Source: CAWBCR01 sp963787375
GTDB taxonomy: Bacteria > Chloroflexota > Anaerolineae > Aggregatilineales > UBA3940
NCBI GenBank assembly: GCA_963787375.1
Contig: CAWBCR010000016.1
Span: forward strand, 225,817-289,816
Length of the DNA stretch: 64,000 bases
Reading direction: 5' to 3'
Shown: positions 38,973 through 47,714 of the stretch, in pieces
How the letters are laid out: each line of letters starts with the position of its first letter
Numbering within the stretch: the stretch's first letter is position 1
Made by a program: the position numbers and the translations under genes
Notes under the pieces: generated by a model
The model's input: the letters and a program-made list of their open reading frames with translations, nothing else
Told to the model about the DNA's origin: nothing
Databases searched by the model: none

Positions 38973-40144
38973 GCGCACGTGTCAATCCCCGGCTACTTCA
39001 GGAGATCGAGGCCTACGGCAGAGTCAACGTCGAAGCGTGCTTCAACTGCGGAAACTGCACCGCCATCTGCCCGCTCTCGACCGACGAGTTGCCTTTCCCG
39101 CGAAGCGTGATCCGCATGGCGCAGGTCGGCCTGCACGACGAGCTGCTCAGCAGCAAAGAACTGTGGATGTGCTACTACTGCGGCGAATGCACCGACACCT
39201 GCCCGCGTCAGGCCGAGCCGGGCGAGTTCATGGCGTCCGCGCGGCGGTATGCCATCTCCAACTATGACGGGCTGGGACTGGCGAAGCTGCTCCATCGGCG
39301 GCCCTTCTGGTCGGTCATCTTTCTGATTGTGCTGGCCGTCGTGCTGGGCGGGTTCATGTATACCCGGCACGGCGCGATGCCGACCGGGATGCTGGCGCTG
39401 TTCGACTTCATCCCCTATGAGTTGATCCATACCATTGGCCTGATCACCATCGTGTTTGTGGCGCTGACGGGCCTGCTGGGCATGTTCAACATGATCCGCC
39501 ATGTGTTCAAGGGTCGACACCTGGAACAGGGCGTTCGCTACAACTGGTGGCAGGCGCTGCAAAGTGCGCTGTTTGGCGAAGTCCTGGCGCAGACGCGCTA
39601 CCGTGAAGCCTGTGACCAGGGCACGGAAGCCCCGGCGTGGTATCTCAAGAAGTGGTTTATCCACGCCTCGACCATGTGGGGCTTCCTGGGACTGCTGGCG
39701 TCGACAATCCTCGACTACGCCACCGACCTGATGGGCCTGAAAGAGGCGGGCGCGTGGGTTCCGCTGTGGAACCCGATCCGGCTGCTGGGGACGCTGTCCG
39801 GGCTGCTGCTGATTTACGGGACGAGCGTATCAATCGTCAAGCGGCTGACAAAAGCCGACCGCACGACCGAACACTCGACCGTCGCCGACTGGGCGTTCCT
39901 GATCATGATGTGGCTGAGCGGCGTGACCGGCTTCGCGGTGGAAGTGGCGCTGTATCTGCCGCCATCGCAACTGTGGGGCTACTGGATGCTGCTGTTCCAC
40001 GTGGCCGTCGCGATGGAAATGGTGCTGCTGCTGCCCTTCACCAAGTTTGCGCACGTCATCTACCGGACGGTGGCGCTGTTCCTGTCTGCGCTGAAACCGC
40101 TGCCGGCAAAGAAACCAGAGCCGGTCCCGTCCGGCACGGACTGA
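38969..40144 (+). CDS. QmoC-like iron-sulfur / cytochrome-b-type membrane subunit
   Basis: The 391-residue protein joins an HdrC-type domain to an HdrE/NarI-like membrane domain, the layout of QmoC. The first 90 residues hold two canonical [4Fe-4S] motifs, CFNCGNCTAICP and CYYCGECTDTCP. About six membrane helices follow from residue 115 on (for example SVIFLIVLAVVLGGFMY, and LMLLFHVAVAMEMVLLLPF-like). Histidines at IHTIG, FIHASTM, LFHVAV and FAHVIY are candidate heme ligands. It would exchange electrons with the menaquinone pool and pass them to the flavoproteins. The length and order match the known Qmo subunits. Confidence 0.82.
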   Translation: MSARVNPRLLQEIEAYGRVNVEACFNCGNCTAICPLSTDELPFPRSVIRMAQVGLHDELLSSKELWMCYYCGECTDTCPRQAEPGEFMASARRYAISNYDGLGLAKLLHRRPFWSVIFLIVLAVVLGGFMYTRHGAMPTGMLALFDFIPYELIHTIGLITIVFVALTGLLGMFNMIRHVFKGRHLEQGVRYNWWQALQSALFGEVLAQTRYREACDQGTEAPAWYLKKWFIHASTMWGFLGLLASTILDYATDLMGLKEAGAWVPLWNPIRLLGTLSGLLLIYGTSVSIVKRLTKADRTTEHSTVADWAFLIMMWLSGVTGFAVEVALYLPPSQLWGYWMLLFHVAVAMEMVLLLPFTKFAHVIYRTVALFLSALKPLPAKKPEPVPSGTD

Positions 40145-40260
40145 GGGCGCGGTATCGCACAAGGCTATCCTCTGCCCGGCGAACGCCTGAGCAGATTAGC
40201 AAAATCGAGTGAGACGCAAGTGTTGACTTGCGCGCACGGTATCTACAAGGAGACGAAAAC

Positions 40261-40623
40261 ATGGCTGAAAAGATGGTGGTCGTATGCAATGGCCCCACCC
40301 CCGCGAACATCATGCCTACACTGATCTTCGCGTCGTCGGGCGTCGCGCTGGACTATGAGGTCCACGTGTTCTTCTGCCCGGCGGGCGCCAACTGGACACT
40401 CGCAGGGGCGCTGGAGGAACTCGGCACGCCCAAGGGCCTGCCCAATCCCGTCGACCTGATGAACACCATCCTCGATCAGGGCGCTACAGTGGTGCTGTGC
40501 GAACTGGCGCTGGAAAACAAGGGGATCGACCCCAAGGACCTGCGCGACAAGCGCATCACCATCGAGAAGGCCCCGCCGTTCCTGATGCGCGCTGAAGGCG
40601 CGGGAATGACGTACGTCTTCTAG
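40261..40623 (+). CDS. DsrE-family sulfur-transfer protein
   Basis: The 120-residue protein has the DsrE/DsrF-like fold: VVVCNGPTPANIMPTLIFAS, then ALDYEVHVFFCPAG and VVLCELALENKGI, where Cys80 takes the place of the active-site cysteine of the family. DsrE proteins trap persulfide sulfur and pass it to TusA or DsrC. The gene has its own AAGGAGA ribosome site, 116 bases after the QmoC-like gene. A strong terminator follows it, so it closes the tusA-to-dsrE operon. Linked tusA and dsrE genes are a hallmark of sulfur-relay modules. Confidence 0.8.
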   Translation: MAEKMVVVCNGPTPANIMPTLIFASSGVALDYEVHVFFCPAGANWTLAGALEELGTPKGLPNPVDLMNTILDQGATVVLCELALENKGIDPKDLRDKRITIEKAPPFLMRAEGAGMTYVF

Positions 40624-40650
40624 CCTCCACGCAGCGACTTTCCTTTCCTC

Positions 40651-40690
40651 AGAAAGCCCGCGCCGCCTTAACTGGCAGCGCGGGCTTTCT
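40651..40690. terminator. Terminator closing the tusA-dsrE operon
   Basis: AGAAAGCCCGCG (40651-40662) and CGCGGGCTTTCT (40679-40690) form a perfect 12-bp stem. LysR converges on it from the other side. Confidence 0.85.
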
Positions 40691-40730
40691 GGCACCTTCG
40701 CAACTTAGCCGGATCGGGGGTTGGGAGGCG

Positions 40731-41654
40731 CTACTCCTCTGCCATGTGCACCAGATCGGCGTTGGCGGGGTCGTGGACGAAGCCCCAGAATGCCTCGACG
40801 GCGCGGTTCGCCTCGTGGATGGTGCGCTGCGCCATGTAGACCGTGCGGTGCAGGTCGAAGCCTGCGACCGGCACCTCGACAACAGTGCCCCGATCCAGCG
40901 CCCATTCCGCCGCCAAGCGCGAGACAAACGACACGCCAAACCCGGCTTCTATCGTCTTGATGATGGCCTCGGTGTTGCCAAGCTCCATAAAGACGTTCAT
41001 GTCGTCCAGCACGATGTCGTGCTTGCCCAGCTCGGCCATCATCACGCGGCGCGTGCCGGAGGTCGGCTCGCGGATGATGAGCGGCTCCTCCAGCAGCTCG
41101 GATGGGTCAATGTAATGGCGGTTGGCCCAGGCGTGCTCGGCGGGAACCACCAGGATGATATGGTCGTGGAAGAACTCCTGAAACTCCAACTCGTCATCCA
41201 GCACATCGTGGCTGATGACGCCCAGATCAGCTTCTGATTCGAGCAGACGCGGGACGATGTAGTCGGGCGTGCAGTTCAGGATGGAGACCCGCACGCCGGG
41301 GTTCCGGTACTGGAACCGCGCCGCAAACTGCGGAAGGATGTACTTGCCGGAGGTCGTGCTGCACGCGATGCGTATCTCCCCAACAACCTGATCGTGCAAT
41401 GCTTCCATCAACTGCTCAATCTCGACGGACTGGCGCACCAGCTTGCGGGCGCGGGGCAGTAGCAGCCGGCCTGCGTCGGTCAGCTTGAGGCTGCCGCCGG
41501 TACGCTCGAACAACTCGACGCCCAGATCGGTCTCAAGCATCTTGATGTGGTGGCTGACCGTGGGCTGCGTCAGGTGCATCTGGCGGGCCGCCTCAGAGAA
41601 GCTCAGGCTTTCCGCCGCGTGGAGAAATGTCTGTATGCGCAGTAAATCCATCAT
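40731..41654 (-). CDS. LysR-family transcriptional regulator
   Basis: The 307-residue protein has the LysR winged helix at residues 1-60 (MDLLRIQTFLHAAESLSFSEAARQM-type start, then TQPTVSHHIKMLETDLGV). A periplasmic-binding-like effector domain follows from about 90 (GEIRIACSTTSGKYILPQF). Family features near the end include IIKTIEAGFGVSFVS. It resembles the CysB/CbbR-like group by general layout, but the ligand is unknown. It converges on the tusA-dsrE operon and lies 170 bases downstream of livF on the same strand, so either could be its target. Confidence 0.88.
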   Translation of the reverse strand: MMDLLRIQTFLHAAESLSFSEAARQMHLTQPTVSHHIKMLETDLGVELFERTGGSLKLTDAGRLLLPRARKLVRQSVEIEQLMEALHDQVVGEIRIACSTTSGKYILPQFAARFQYRNPGVRVSILNCTPDYIVPRLLESEADLGVISHDVLDDELEFQEFFHDHIILVVPAEHAWANRHYIDPSELLEEPLIIREPTSGTRRVMMAELGKHDIVLDDMNVFMELGNTEAIIKTIEAGFGVSFVSRLAAEWALDRGTVVEVPVAGFDLHRTVYMAQRTIHEANRAVEAFWGFVHDPANADLVHMAEE

Positions 41655-41825
41655 GATGGAATAACTATCCCGGCAGCCTCTGCCGCCAGCGTCATTTTAG
41701 GAGGGCACATCCACCGGGCAGACAGGCAGGGATGATCCAGGCAGCATTACCAACCGTCGAGCGCTCCCTTCTGACCATCATAACCGAATCAGCCCTCACC
41801 TGGCAACGCCGGATCGGTAAGTGGG

Positions 41826-42536
41826 CTACAGGCCCAGATACGCCTTGCGCACATGCTCCTGCTCGGCGATTTGCTCCGCCTCACCGGACAGGATGACACG
41901 CCCTTCGCTCAGTACGAACGCGTAGTCGCTGACCCGCAGGGCCATGTGCACGTTCTGTTCAACGAGCAGTATGGTCAGCCCCTCAGTGGCAAGCTGCTGG
42001 AGGGTCTCAAACAGGTTCAACACCAGCATCGGGGCCAGACCCAGCGACAGTTCGTCAATCATCAGCAACTCAGGCTCCGCCATGATGCCGCGCGCCACGG
42101 CTACCATCTGCTGCTCACCGCCGCTGAGCGTCACCGCCTTCTGGTCTTTGCGCTCCTGGAGGCGCGGGAACAGCGTGAACACCCGCTCGATGTTGCGCTC
42201 CAGGTGCGGACGGGCCCGCGTGTTGGTCGCTCCCATCTCCAGGTTCTCGTAGACTGTCATGTCGCCAAACAACTGGCGGCCTTCGGGCACCAGCACCAGG
42301 CCCATCTCTGCCTTGCGATGAGCAGGCATACGACCGACATCCTCGCCCTGAAAACGGATCGTCCCCTCCCAGGGGCGGATCAGGCCCATGATGGTGCGCA
42401 GCAGTGTCGTCTTGCCGACGCCGTTGCCACCGACGAGCGAGCTCAACGGCCCGCGTTCGAGCGACATGTCAATATCCCACAGAATCTGGATGTCCCCGTA
42501 GCCCGAACTCACGTGTTGGATTTCCAGCAAAGCCAT
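41826..42536 (-). CDS. livF: Branched-chain amino acid ABC transporter ATPase LivF
   Basis: The 236-residue ATPase has Walker A GGNGVGKTT (usual GxNGAGKTT), signature LSGGEQQM, Walker B LLMIDELSLGLAP, and the LivF C-terminal region VHMALRVSDYAFVLSEGRVIL. It powers the LivHM permease in uptake of leucine, isoleucine and valine or related compounds. Its ATG overlaps the livG stop (TAATG). It is the last gene of the five-gene liv operon, and no clear terminator follows. Confidence 0.92.
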   Translation of the reverse strand: MALLEIQHVSSGYGDIQILWDIDMSLERGPLSSLVGGNGVGKTTLLRTIMGLIRPWEGTIRFQGEDVGRMPAHRKAEMGLVLVPEGRQLFGDMTVYENLEMGATNTRARPHLERNIERVFTLFPRLQERKDQKAVTLSGGEQQMVAVARGIMAEPELLMIDELSLGLAPMLVLNLFETLQQLATEGLTILLVEQNVHMALRVSDYAFVLSEGRVILSGEAEQIAEQEHVRKAYLGL

Positions 42537-43303
42537 TATTCAACGTCCTTTGCAGTCTGCGGCCTACGCGACAGCCGCTCGGCCAGCTTGGGATCACCCA
42601 GGTAGGCTTCGATAACCTTAGGGTCCTGCGCGATCTTGTCCGGACTATCCATCGCGATCTGCTGGCCGTGGTCAAGGACCACGATGCGGTCCGAGACGTT
42701 CATAACGGCATGCATGACATGCTCGATCATGATAATGGTCACACCCTGCGCGCGGATGGCGCGGATCGTCTCGAGCATGCCGTCGATCTCCGATGGGTTC
42801 AGGCCAGCCAGCACCTCGTCGAGCAGCAGCAGGTAAGGGCGCGAGGCCAGCGCGCGGGCCGTCTCCAGCCGCTTCTTCTGCGCGACGTTCAGGCTGCCCG
42901 CCAACTGGTCGGCGCGGGCTTTCATCCCCACCAGATCCAGAACCTCGTCACTGATGCGCTCAGCCTCGGCCAGGCGGTGATTCTCGCGGCCAAAACACGC
43001 GCCCACCATCACATTGCGGCGCACGGTCAGGTCGTTGAGGGGCTGCACGATCTGGTGCGTGCGCGCCATGCCCATCTTGGCCAGCCAGTAGGGCTGCTTG
43101 CCCGTCACATCCTCGCCTTTGAAGATGATCCGCCCTTCGTCGGGGCGATAAACGCCATCGATTACGTTGAACAGCGTCGTCTTGCCGGCCCCGTTGGGGC
43201 CGATCAGCCCCAGTATCTCGCCCTCTGCCAGATCGATGCTGACATGGTCGACCGCCTGCAGCCCGCCGAATCGCTTGGTGACGTTGTCGACTTGAAGGAT
43301 CAT
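42536..43303 (-). CDS. livG: Branched-chain amino acid ABC transporter ATPase LivG
   Basis: The 255-residue ATPase has Walker A GPNGAGKTT, signature region LNVAQKKRLETARAL (the LivG variant of LSGG), Walker B LLLLDEVLAGLNPSE, and the LivG-specific mid-insertion GMARTHQIVQPLNDLTVRRN. Its start overlaps livM by ATGA and its stop overlaps livF, so the three are translationally coupled. Confidence 0.92.
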   Translation of the reverse strand: MILQVDNVTKRFGGLQAVDHVSIDLAEGEILGLIGPNGAGKTTLFNVIDGVYRPDEGRIIFKGEDVTGKQPYWLAKMGMARTHQIVQPLNDLTVRRNVMVGACFGRENHRLAEAERISDEVLDLVGMKARADQLAGSLNVAQKKRLETARALASRPYLLLLDEVLAGLNPSEIDGMLETIRAIRAQGVTIIMIEHVMHAVMNVSDRIVVLDHGQQIAMDSPDKIAQDPKVIEAYLGDPKLAERLSRRPQTAKDVE

Positions 43304-44268
43304 TCCAGCACCCTCCGCGCCAGCGCCGATTGATCGCGCAGCCAGCCTACTACACCCGCCGGGATGAACAGGACGATGATCAACAGCAGCCCGCCCGCCA
43401 CGGCAAGCTGGATGTTCTTAAACAGCGGGCTGACCAACAGGTAGCCACGCAGCCGCTGATAACCCGCCCCGCCCAGCACCGGCCCCAGCAGTGTGCCCTG
43501 CCCGCCCAGCATGACCATCACGATCATCTCGATGGACATGTTCAGCCGGAAGGCATCACCGGGCTCGATGTTACCGTTCTTGAAAAAGAACAGCACGCCG
43601 ACCATGCCAGGGATCAGCGCCGACAGCACATAGGCCCACGTCTTGGCGTTGGGCGTCACCACGCCCATCACTTCGGCGGCGTCCTCGTTCTCGCGGATAG
43701 CCATCAGGCCCAGGCCAAACTTGGACGACTTGACCGCAAAGCTAATGATCAGCATCACCAGCACCAGCCCGACCAGCGTCCAGTAGGTAATCCACAGGGC
43801 CTGCATCGCGCCGCCGTATGACTGGTACACCTTGAAGTTGAGCGACATGCCAACCGGCCCGCCGAACGGGCCGAAGTTGTTGATAAAGGACCGCGCCGCC
43901 TCGTTGATGCCGATCGTCGCCAGCGCGAAGTACGCACCGCGCAGCCGCAGGATCGCCTTGCCCAGCAGGAACGCCAGCAGCCCCGACGACAATCCACCGA
44001 CCAGCATCGCCACGTGCAGCGGAACGCCCAACGCGCTGATCAGGTAGAAGCCCACATAGCCGCCCAGCCCAAAGAACACGATGTGCCCAAAGCTGACGTA
44101 GCCCGTGTAGCCCAGCAGGATATTCAGACTGCCTGCCAGCGCGATCGACATCAGAATCGTGAAGGCAACCTCGCGGGCAACGGCCTGATTGGAAACAGCC
44201 GGCCAGACACCAATCGCAAGCGCCACTAAGATTGTCAGCCACAAGCCGGGGTTGCGCCATGTCTTCAT
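43300..44268 (-). CDS. livM: Branched-chain amino acid ABC permease LivM
   Basis: The 322-residue permease has about ten hydrophobic helices and LivM signatures GYTGYVSFGHIVFFGLGGYVG, AILRLRGAYFALATIGINEA and the coupling helix region VKSSKFGLGLMAIRENEDAAEVMG. It pairs with LivH to form the membrane channel. It overlaps livH by ATGA and livG by four bases. Confidence 0.92.
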   Translation of the reverse strand: MKTWRNPGLWLTILVALAIGVWPAVSNQAVAREVAFTILMSIALAGSLNILLGYTGYVSFGHIVFFGLGGYVGFYLISALGVPLHVAMLVGGLSSGLLAFLLGKAILRLRGAYFALATIGINEAARSFINNFGPFGGPVGMSLNFKVYQSYGGAMQALWITYWTLVGLVLVMLIISFAVKSSKFGLGLMAIRENEDAAEVMGVVTPNAKTWAYVLSALIPGMVGVLFFFKNGNIEPGDAFRLNMSIEMIVMVMLGGQGTLLGPVLGGAGYQRLRGYLLVSPLFKNIQLAVAGGLLLIIVLFIPAGVVGWLRDQSALARRVLE

Positions 44269-45125
44269 GATCCACCCCCCAGCAGGCCCTTTGGCCGCAC
44301 CAGCAGAATGATGACGAATAAGACAAACTCGAGAACAGGCACCCAGGTCGTCGGCATAAAGGTTGGGATGATGCCCTCCAGCAGACCCAGGATCAGCCCA
44401 CCGAACAGCGCGCCAAGCGGATTGCCCAGGCCGCCCATCACGCTGATGACGAAGCTCTTCAATTCATAACTGCTACCTGACAGGATCGTAAAGGGAAACA
44501 GCGTGGCGATCAGCCCACCCGCGCTGGCCGCCAGCATGGTGCCCAGCCCGAAGCTGAGTGCCAGCACCAGCGCCGAGGGAATGCCCATCAGCTCCGCGGC
44601 GTCGCGGTTGTTGGCCACCGCCCGGATGTACTTGCCGGGCCGCGTGCGGTACAGGAACAGGTACAACAGGCTCGTCACCAGAACGGCCACCAGCGCGGAT
44701 GCAACGCGAGTCCACAGGATCGTGACCGGACCCATCGTCACGCTTCCGAGCGAGAAGTCGACATTGCGCGGTGAGGTCGTGAAGACTGCCGTGCCGATGC
44801 CGATGATGATCATGTTGACGGCGAAGGTAGCCAGCAGCGTCGAAAGGTGTGGGGCATTGATGACCCGGTGCACGGCCACGCCGTAGATCACGATGCCCGC
44901 CAGCAGGCCGCCAGCAGTCACAATCAGCAGCGCCAGATAGGGATTCAGGTTCAGCCCGGTGAAGATCAGGTAAACGCCGAACATGCCCAGCGCGATGATC
45001 GGCCCGTGGGAGAGGTTGATGACGTTCATCACACCCCAGATGAGCGTCAGCCCCATCGCAGCCAGGCCGTAGACGAAGCCAAGCAGAATCCCGTCTACCA
45101 GAGAAGCAACGAGTACACTCGCCAT
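44265..45125 (-). CDS. livH: Branched-chain amino acid ABC permease LivH
   Basis: The 286-residue permease has the LivH signatures GLAAMGLTLIWGVMNVINLSHG near the start and the coupling helix region YRTRPGKYIRAVANNRDAAELMGI, followed by SVMGGLGNPLGALFGG-like glycine-rich turns. It lies 150 bases downstream of the binding-protein gene with a hairpin between. Confidence 0.92.
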   Translation of the reverse strand: MASVLVASLVDGILLGFVYGLAAMGLTLIWGVMNVINLSHGPIIALGMFGVYLIFTGLNLNPYLALLIVTAGGLLAGIVIYGVAVHRVINAPHLSTLLATFAVNMIIIGIGTAVFTTSPRNVDFSLGSVTMGPVTILWTRVASALVAVLVTSLLYLFLYRTRPGKYIRAVANNRDAAELMGIPSALVLALSFGLGTMLAASAGGLIATLFPFTILSGSSYELKSFVISVMGGLGNPLGALFGGLILGLLEGIIPTFMPTTWVPVLEFVLFVIILLVRPKGLLGGGS

Positions 45126-45236
45126 GCGCGGTCTCCTCTATGATGATCAGCGGTACACCATTTTACGGATTTCGGCCCGGAGCCGCGACTCAGACGCGGA
45201 CAGGCCGAAATGGGATCCGCTGATGATATGGGGAAG

Positions 45237-45266
45237 AGGCCCGCAGGCGAGACCACCTGCGGGCCT
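45237..45266 (-). promoter_or_regulatory. Hairpin between livK and livH
   Basis: AGGCCCGCAGG (45237-45247) and CCTGCGGGCCT (45256-45266) form an 11-bp stem with no strong T-run. Such hairpins after binding-protein genes usually act as partial terminators or RNA stabilisers, keeping the binding protein in excess over the permease. Confidence 0.6.
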
Positions 45267-45275
45267 GGCCGGTCT

Positions 45276-46637
45276 TTATCGGGCCGGATACAGCGTTTCG
45301 GCTGTCGCCGCGCTGGTCGGCCAGACGATCTGCTTGACGAGGTTGCCGCTGGCGTCCTTCTGCCACTGAATGTAGACCATGTCGTGGCCAATCTGGAGGC
45401 CGTGCGAATCGGCAGTGGTATCAAACTTGATGTGTCCGTAGAAGGTCAGCATGTCCATGTTGTCGAGCGCCGCCTTGACCGCGTCGATGTCGGTTGACCC
45501 GGCGTCCATCAGCGCTTTCTGAAGGATCAGGCCCGCGGCATAGCCACCGGCTGAGTGATAGGAAGGCTGCTCATTGTAGGCGGCCACATACTCGTTCACG
45601 AAATCCTCACCCGTCAGGCCGAACCAGTCGATACCCATCTGGCTCGCCGCGTCGGCGGTGTAGGCTGCCTCAGGCTCCCACTGGCTGGGGCCCACGACGC
45701 CCAGCGCTGCATCGCCCAGATCAGAGAAGCTCGGCTCAGGCGGTGCAACCAGCAGGGCCAGGTACTTGACAGAGACGTTCTTCTCGTAGAGCTGCCGTGC
45801 GAAGGCGCTGCCGTCTGCGAAGTGGCCGCCGCCAAGAATGGCTTCCGGCCCGGCTGCCTGAATCTTGTTGATGAACGGCCCAAAGTCCGTCGTAGCGGGG
45901 TCGTAGCCTTCATACAGCACCACGTCGTAGCCCTTTGACTGGGCGTAGGCCTGGGCAGCCTCCACGACGGATGTCGAGAAGGTGTCGTTGGAGTAGACGA
46001 AGGCAATCTTGGTGACAGACGGATCGAGCGATGCGAGCTGGTCAATTGCGCCGCTCAGGTAGCGGCTGGCAGGCGTGTAGGCCTGGTAGACCAGCGTATA
46101 GCCCTTCTGATAGGTGGCATCCGAGGCCGCACCGGTGGTGATCATGATCTTGCCATACTGCTCGGCAATTACGGCGGCGGCATCTGTCAGCCCGCTGGAA
46201 TAGGGGCTGATCAGGAAGTCAGCGTTATCCTGGGTTGCCAGGCGGGTATACAGCTCCTGCACGCGGTCCTTGGTGCTCTCGTCATCGTAGAACACTGACT
46301 TGAAGGTGACTATGTCGTTGCCAACCTGGATGCCACCGGCGTTGTTGACGTCGTTGATCCACAGGTTCAGACCGTCAGTCTGGCGCGTGGATTCGACGTT
46401 GTAGGTGCCCGTTTGCGAGGCAGTAAAGCCGATGGTCAACTCCACATTCTGCATAGGGGCTTCGGTAGGCGCTTCGGTGGCGGCAGGCGCGGCAGCGGGA
46501 GCCTGGGTGGCCGCTGGCGCGGCAGTAGGCTGGACTGGCGCAGCGGTCGGCGCGGGGGTTGGCGCGCTGCAGCCTATCAGCAGGGCAGCCAGCAGCAATG
46601 GGATCATCACAAGCTTGTAGAGCCTGATGGTGTGCAT
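45276..46637 (-). CDS. livK: Branched-chain amino acid-type substrate-binding lipoprotein
   Basis: The 453-residue protein has a lipoprotein signal (LLLAALLIGC, lipid-bearing Cys23), a Pro/Ala/Thr linker to about residue 60, and a Peripla_BP_6 fold starting at LTIGFTASQTGTYN. Features include GLNLWINDVNNAGGI, DDESTKDRVQELYTRL, and VTKIAFVYSNDTFSTS. It binds the substrate outside the membrane and delivers it to LivHM. The ligand could be a branched-chain amino acid, an amide or another organic acid. A strong AGGAAAGAGGAGAAT ribosome site precedes ATG 46637. Confidence 0.9.
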   Translation of the reverse strand: MHTIRLYKLVMIPLLLAALLIGCSAPTPAPTAAPVQPTAAPAATQAPAAAPAATEAPTEAPMQNVELTIGFTASQTGTYNVESTRQTDGLNLWINDVNNAGGIQVGNDIVTFKSVFYDDESTKDRVQELYTRLATQDNADFLISPYSSGLTDAAAVIAEQYGKIMITTGAASDATYQKGYTLVYQAYTPASRYLSGAIDQLASLDPSVTKIAFVYSNDTFSTSVVEAAQAYAQSKGYDVVLYEGYDPATTDFGPFINKIQAAGPEAILGGGHFADGSAFARQLYEKNVSVKYLALLVAPPEPSFSDLGDAALGVVGPSQWEPEAAYTADAASQMGIDWFGLTGEDFVNEYVAAYNEQPSYHSAGGYAAGLILQKALMDAGSTDIDAVKAALDNMDMLTFYGHIKFDTTADSHGLQIGHDMVYIQWQKDASGNLVKQIVWPTSAATAETLYPAR

Positions 46638-47107
46638 ATTCTCCTCTTTCCTCTTTAGTGGATGACATCACTGAACTGAACACACTGTTTAGACAGAGAT
46701 TAGCTCACTGACACCTCCTCACCTGAGGTTGGCAGTCGTGGGCGCGATGCACCACAGACCCGTCGAGAAAGTCTCCCCCAAGCGGTATCGCGTGTGGCAA
46801 GGGTATCAGACCACGCGCATGGTTGTTGAGACGAGGCGTTCGGCGTGAAGAAGAAGGGGGAGGAGTGTCTCGTCAAGAGCCTGCCGGGAAGATCTGGCTC
46901 AACGGCGCAGCCGTGCATATGCGCCCATGCATATATATGTACTCAATAGACTTTACCACAATGTAGTGGTGAAAATCACGCGAACTCGGCAATCGCAGCA
47001 GAGCGACTGCATACGCAGGTTCGATTTTGAGCTAAGATTTCTGTGTATGGAACTGTTCTATGAGGCTATGGCCGGCGCGGGAAAGACAGTCTGTTGGAGA
47101 AGACAAT
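46638..47107. other. Intergenic region between livK and the DUF5946 gene
   Basis: No gene is seen in these 470 bases. CCTCA-CC-TGAGG (46717-46728) is a small palindrome in the likely livK promoter region. On the other side ACCAC-AATGTA-GTGGT (about 46955-46970) is a possible operator for the plus-strand gene. Confidence 0.35.
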
Positions 47108-47602
47108 ATGGTCGAATGCCCCGGTTGTGGACTCAAGCTCCCGAACCAGAAACTGGAAACCAACGCCCGATACAATGCCTCCGGCGAATGCTGGCGAGTA
47201 TACGGGGAACTAACGGCATACACCCTTTTGCAGAATAATCCAGCGTTCATTCATCAACTGGCTGTGGATGCCTACGGAGCACAACATTCGGGTGGCATAA
47301 CACGCAATATCACAACTTCCTATGCGCTTATCGGACTCTTCCTCGCCCTTGAGCAGCACTATACGGGGAGGCAGGTACAGCGAGCCCACATGGTTCTGGC
47401 AAAGCTACAGGTCGATTGGCCCCGGCTGGACCCGCCAACGTCTCCTGGTGCCCTGACGGTGCAGGACGTTATGAGCGCCGATCCGGGTGATGGGCGCGAC
47501 GCAATGTTGACGAAATGGGCTCAGTCAGTATGGCTGGCCTGGGAAGATTCGCATGAATGGGCCAGGATTGTTTGCAAAGAGCGGCTGTCGGTGGGCCAGT
47601 AG
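47108..47602 (+). CDS. DUF5946-type zinc-ribbon protein
   Basis: The 164-residue protein starts with a zinc-knuckle CPGCGLKLP and YNASGECWRVYGELTAYTL. It continues with FIHQLAVDAYGAQHSGG, SYALIGLFLALEQHYTGR and QRAHMVLAKLQVDWPRL, which I recall as the DUF5946 pattern. A conserved tryptophan-rich end (WAQSVWLAWEDSHEWARI) follows. The function is unknown. ATG 47108 has TTGGAGAAGA upstream. Confidence 0.65.
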   Translation: MVECPGCGLKLPNQKLETNARYNASGECWRVYGELTAYTLLQNNPAFIHQLAVDAYGAQHSGGITRNITTSYALIGLFLALEQHYTGRQVQRAHMVLAKLQVDWPRLDPPTSPGALTVQDVMSADPGDGRDAMLTKWAQSVWLAWEDSHEWARIVCKERLSVGQ

Positions 47603-47714
47603 CGACCCACGAATGGAGAGAACTCATCGCCCAAAGAGAACGCATCTGAGCGGTGTTTTGCCAGCATGCAGAATTTCGACTGAGCCACTATTTTGACGAA
47701 CGCACTCTCTATTA

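Noticed and set aside
34603..40623. Classical sulfate-reduction island
   Set aside because: No aprAB, sat or dsrAB is present and the MvhD-like partner lacks its cluster cysteines, so sulfate reduction is not supported by this window.
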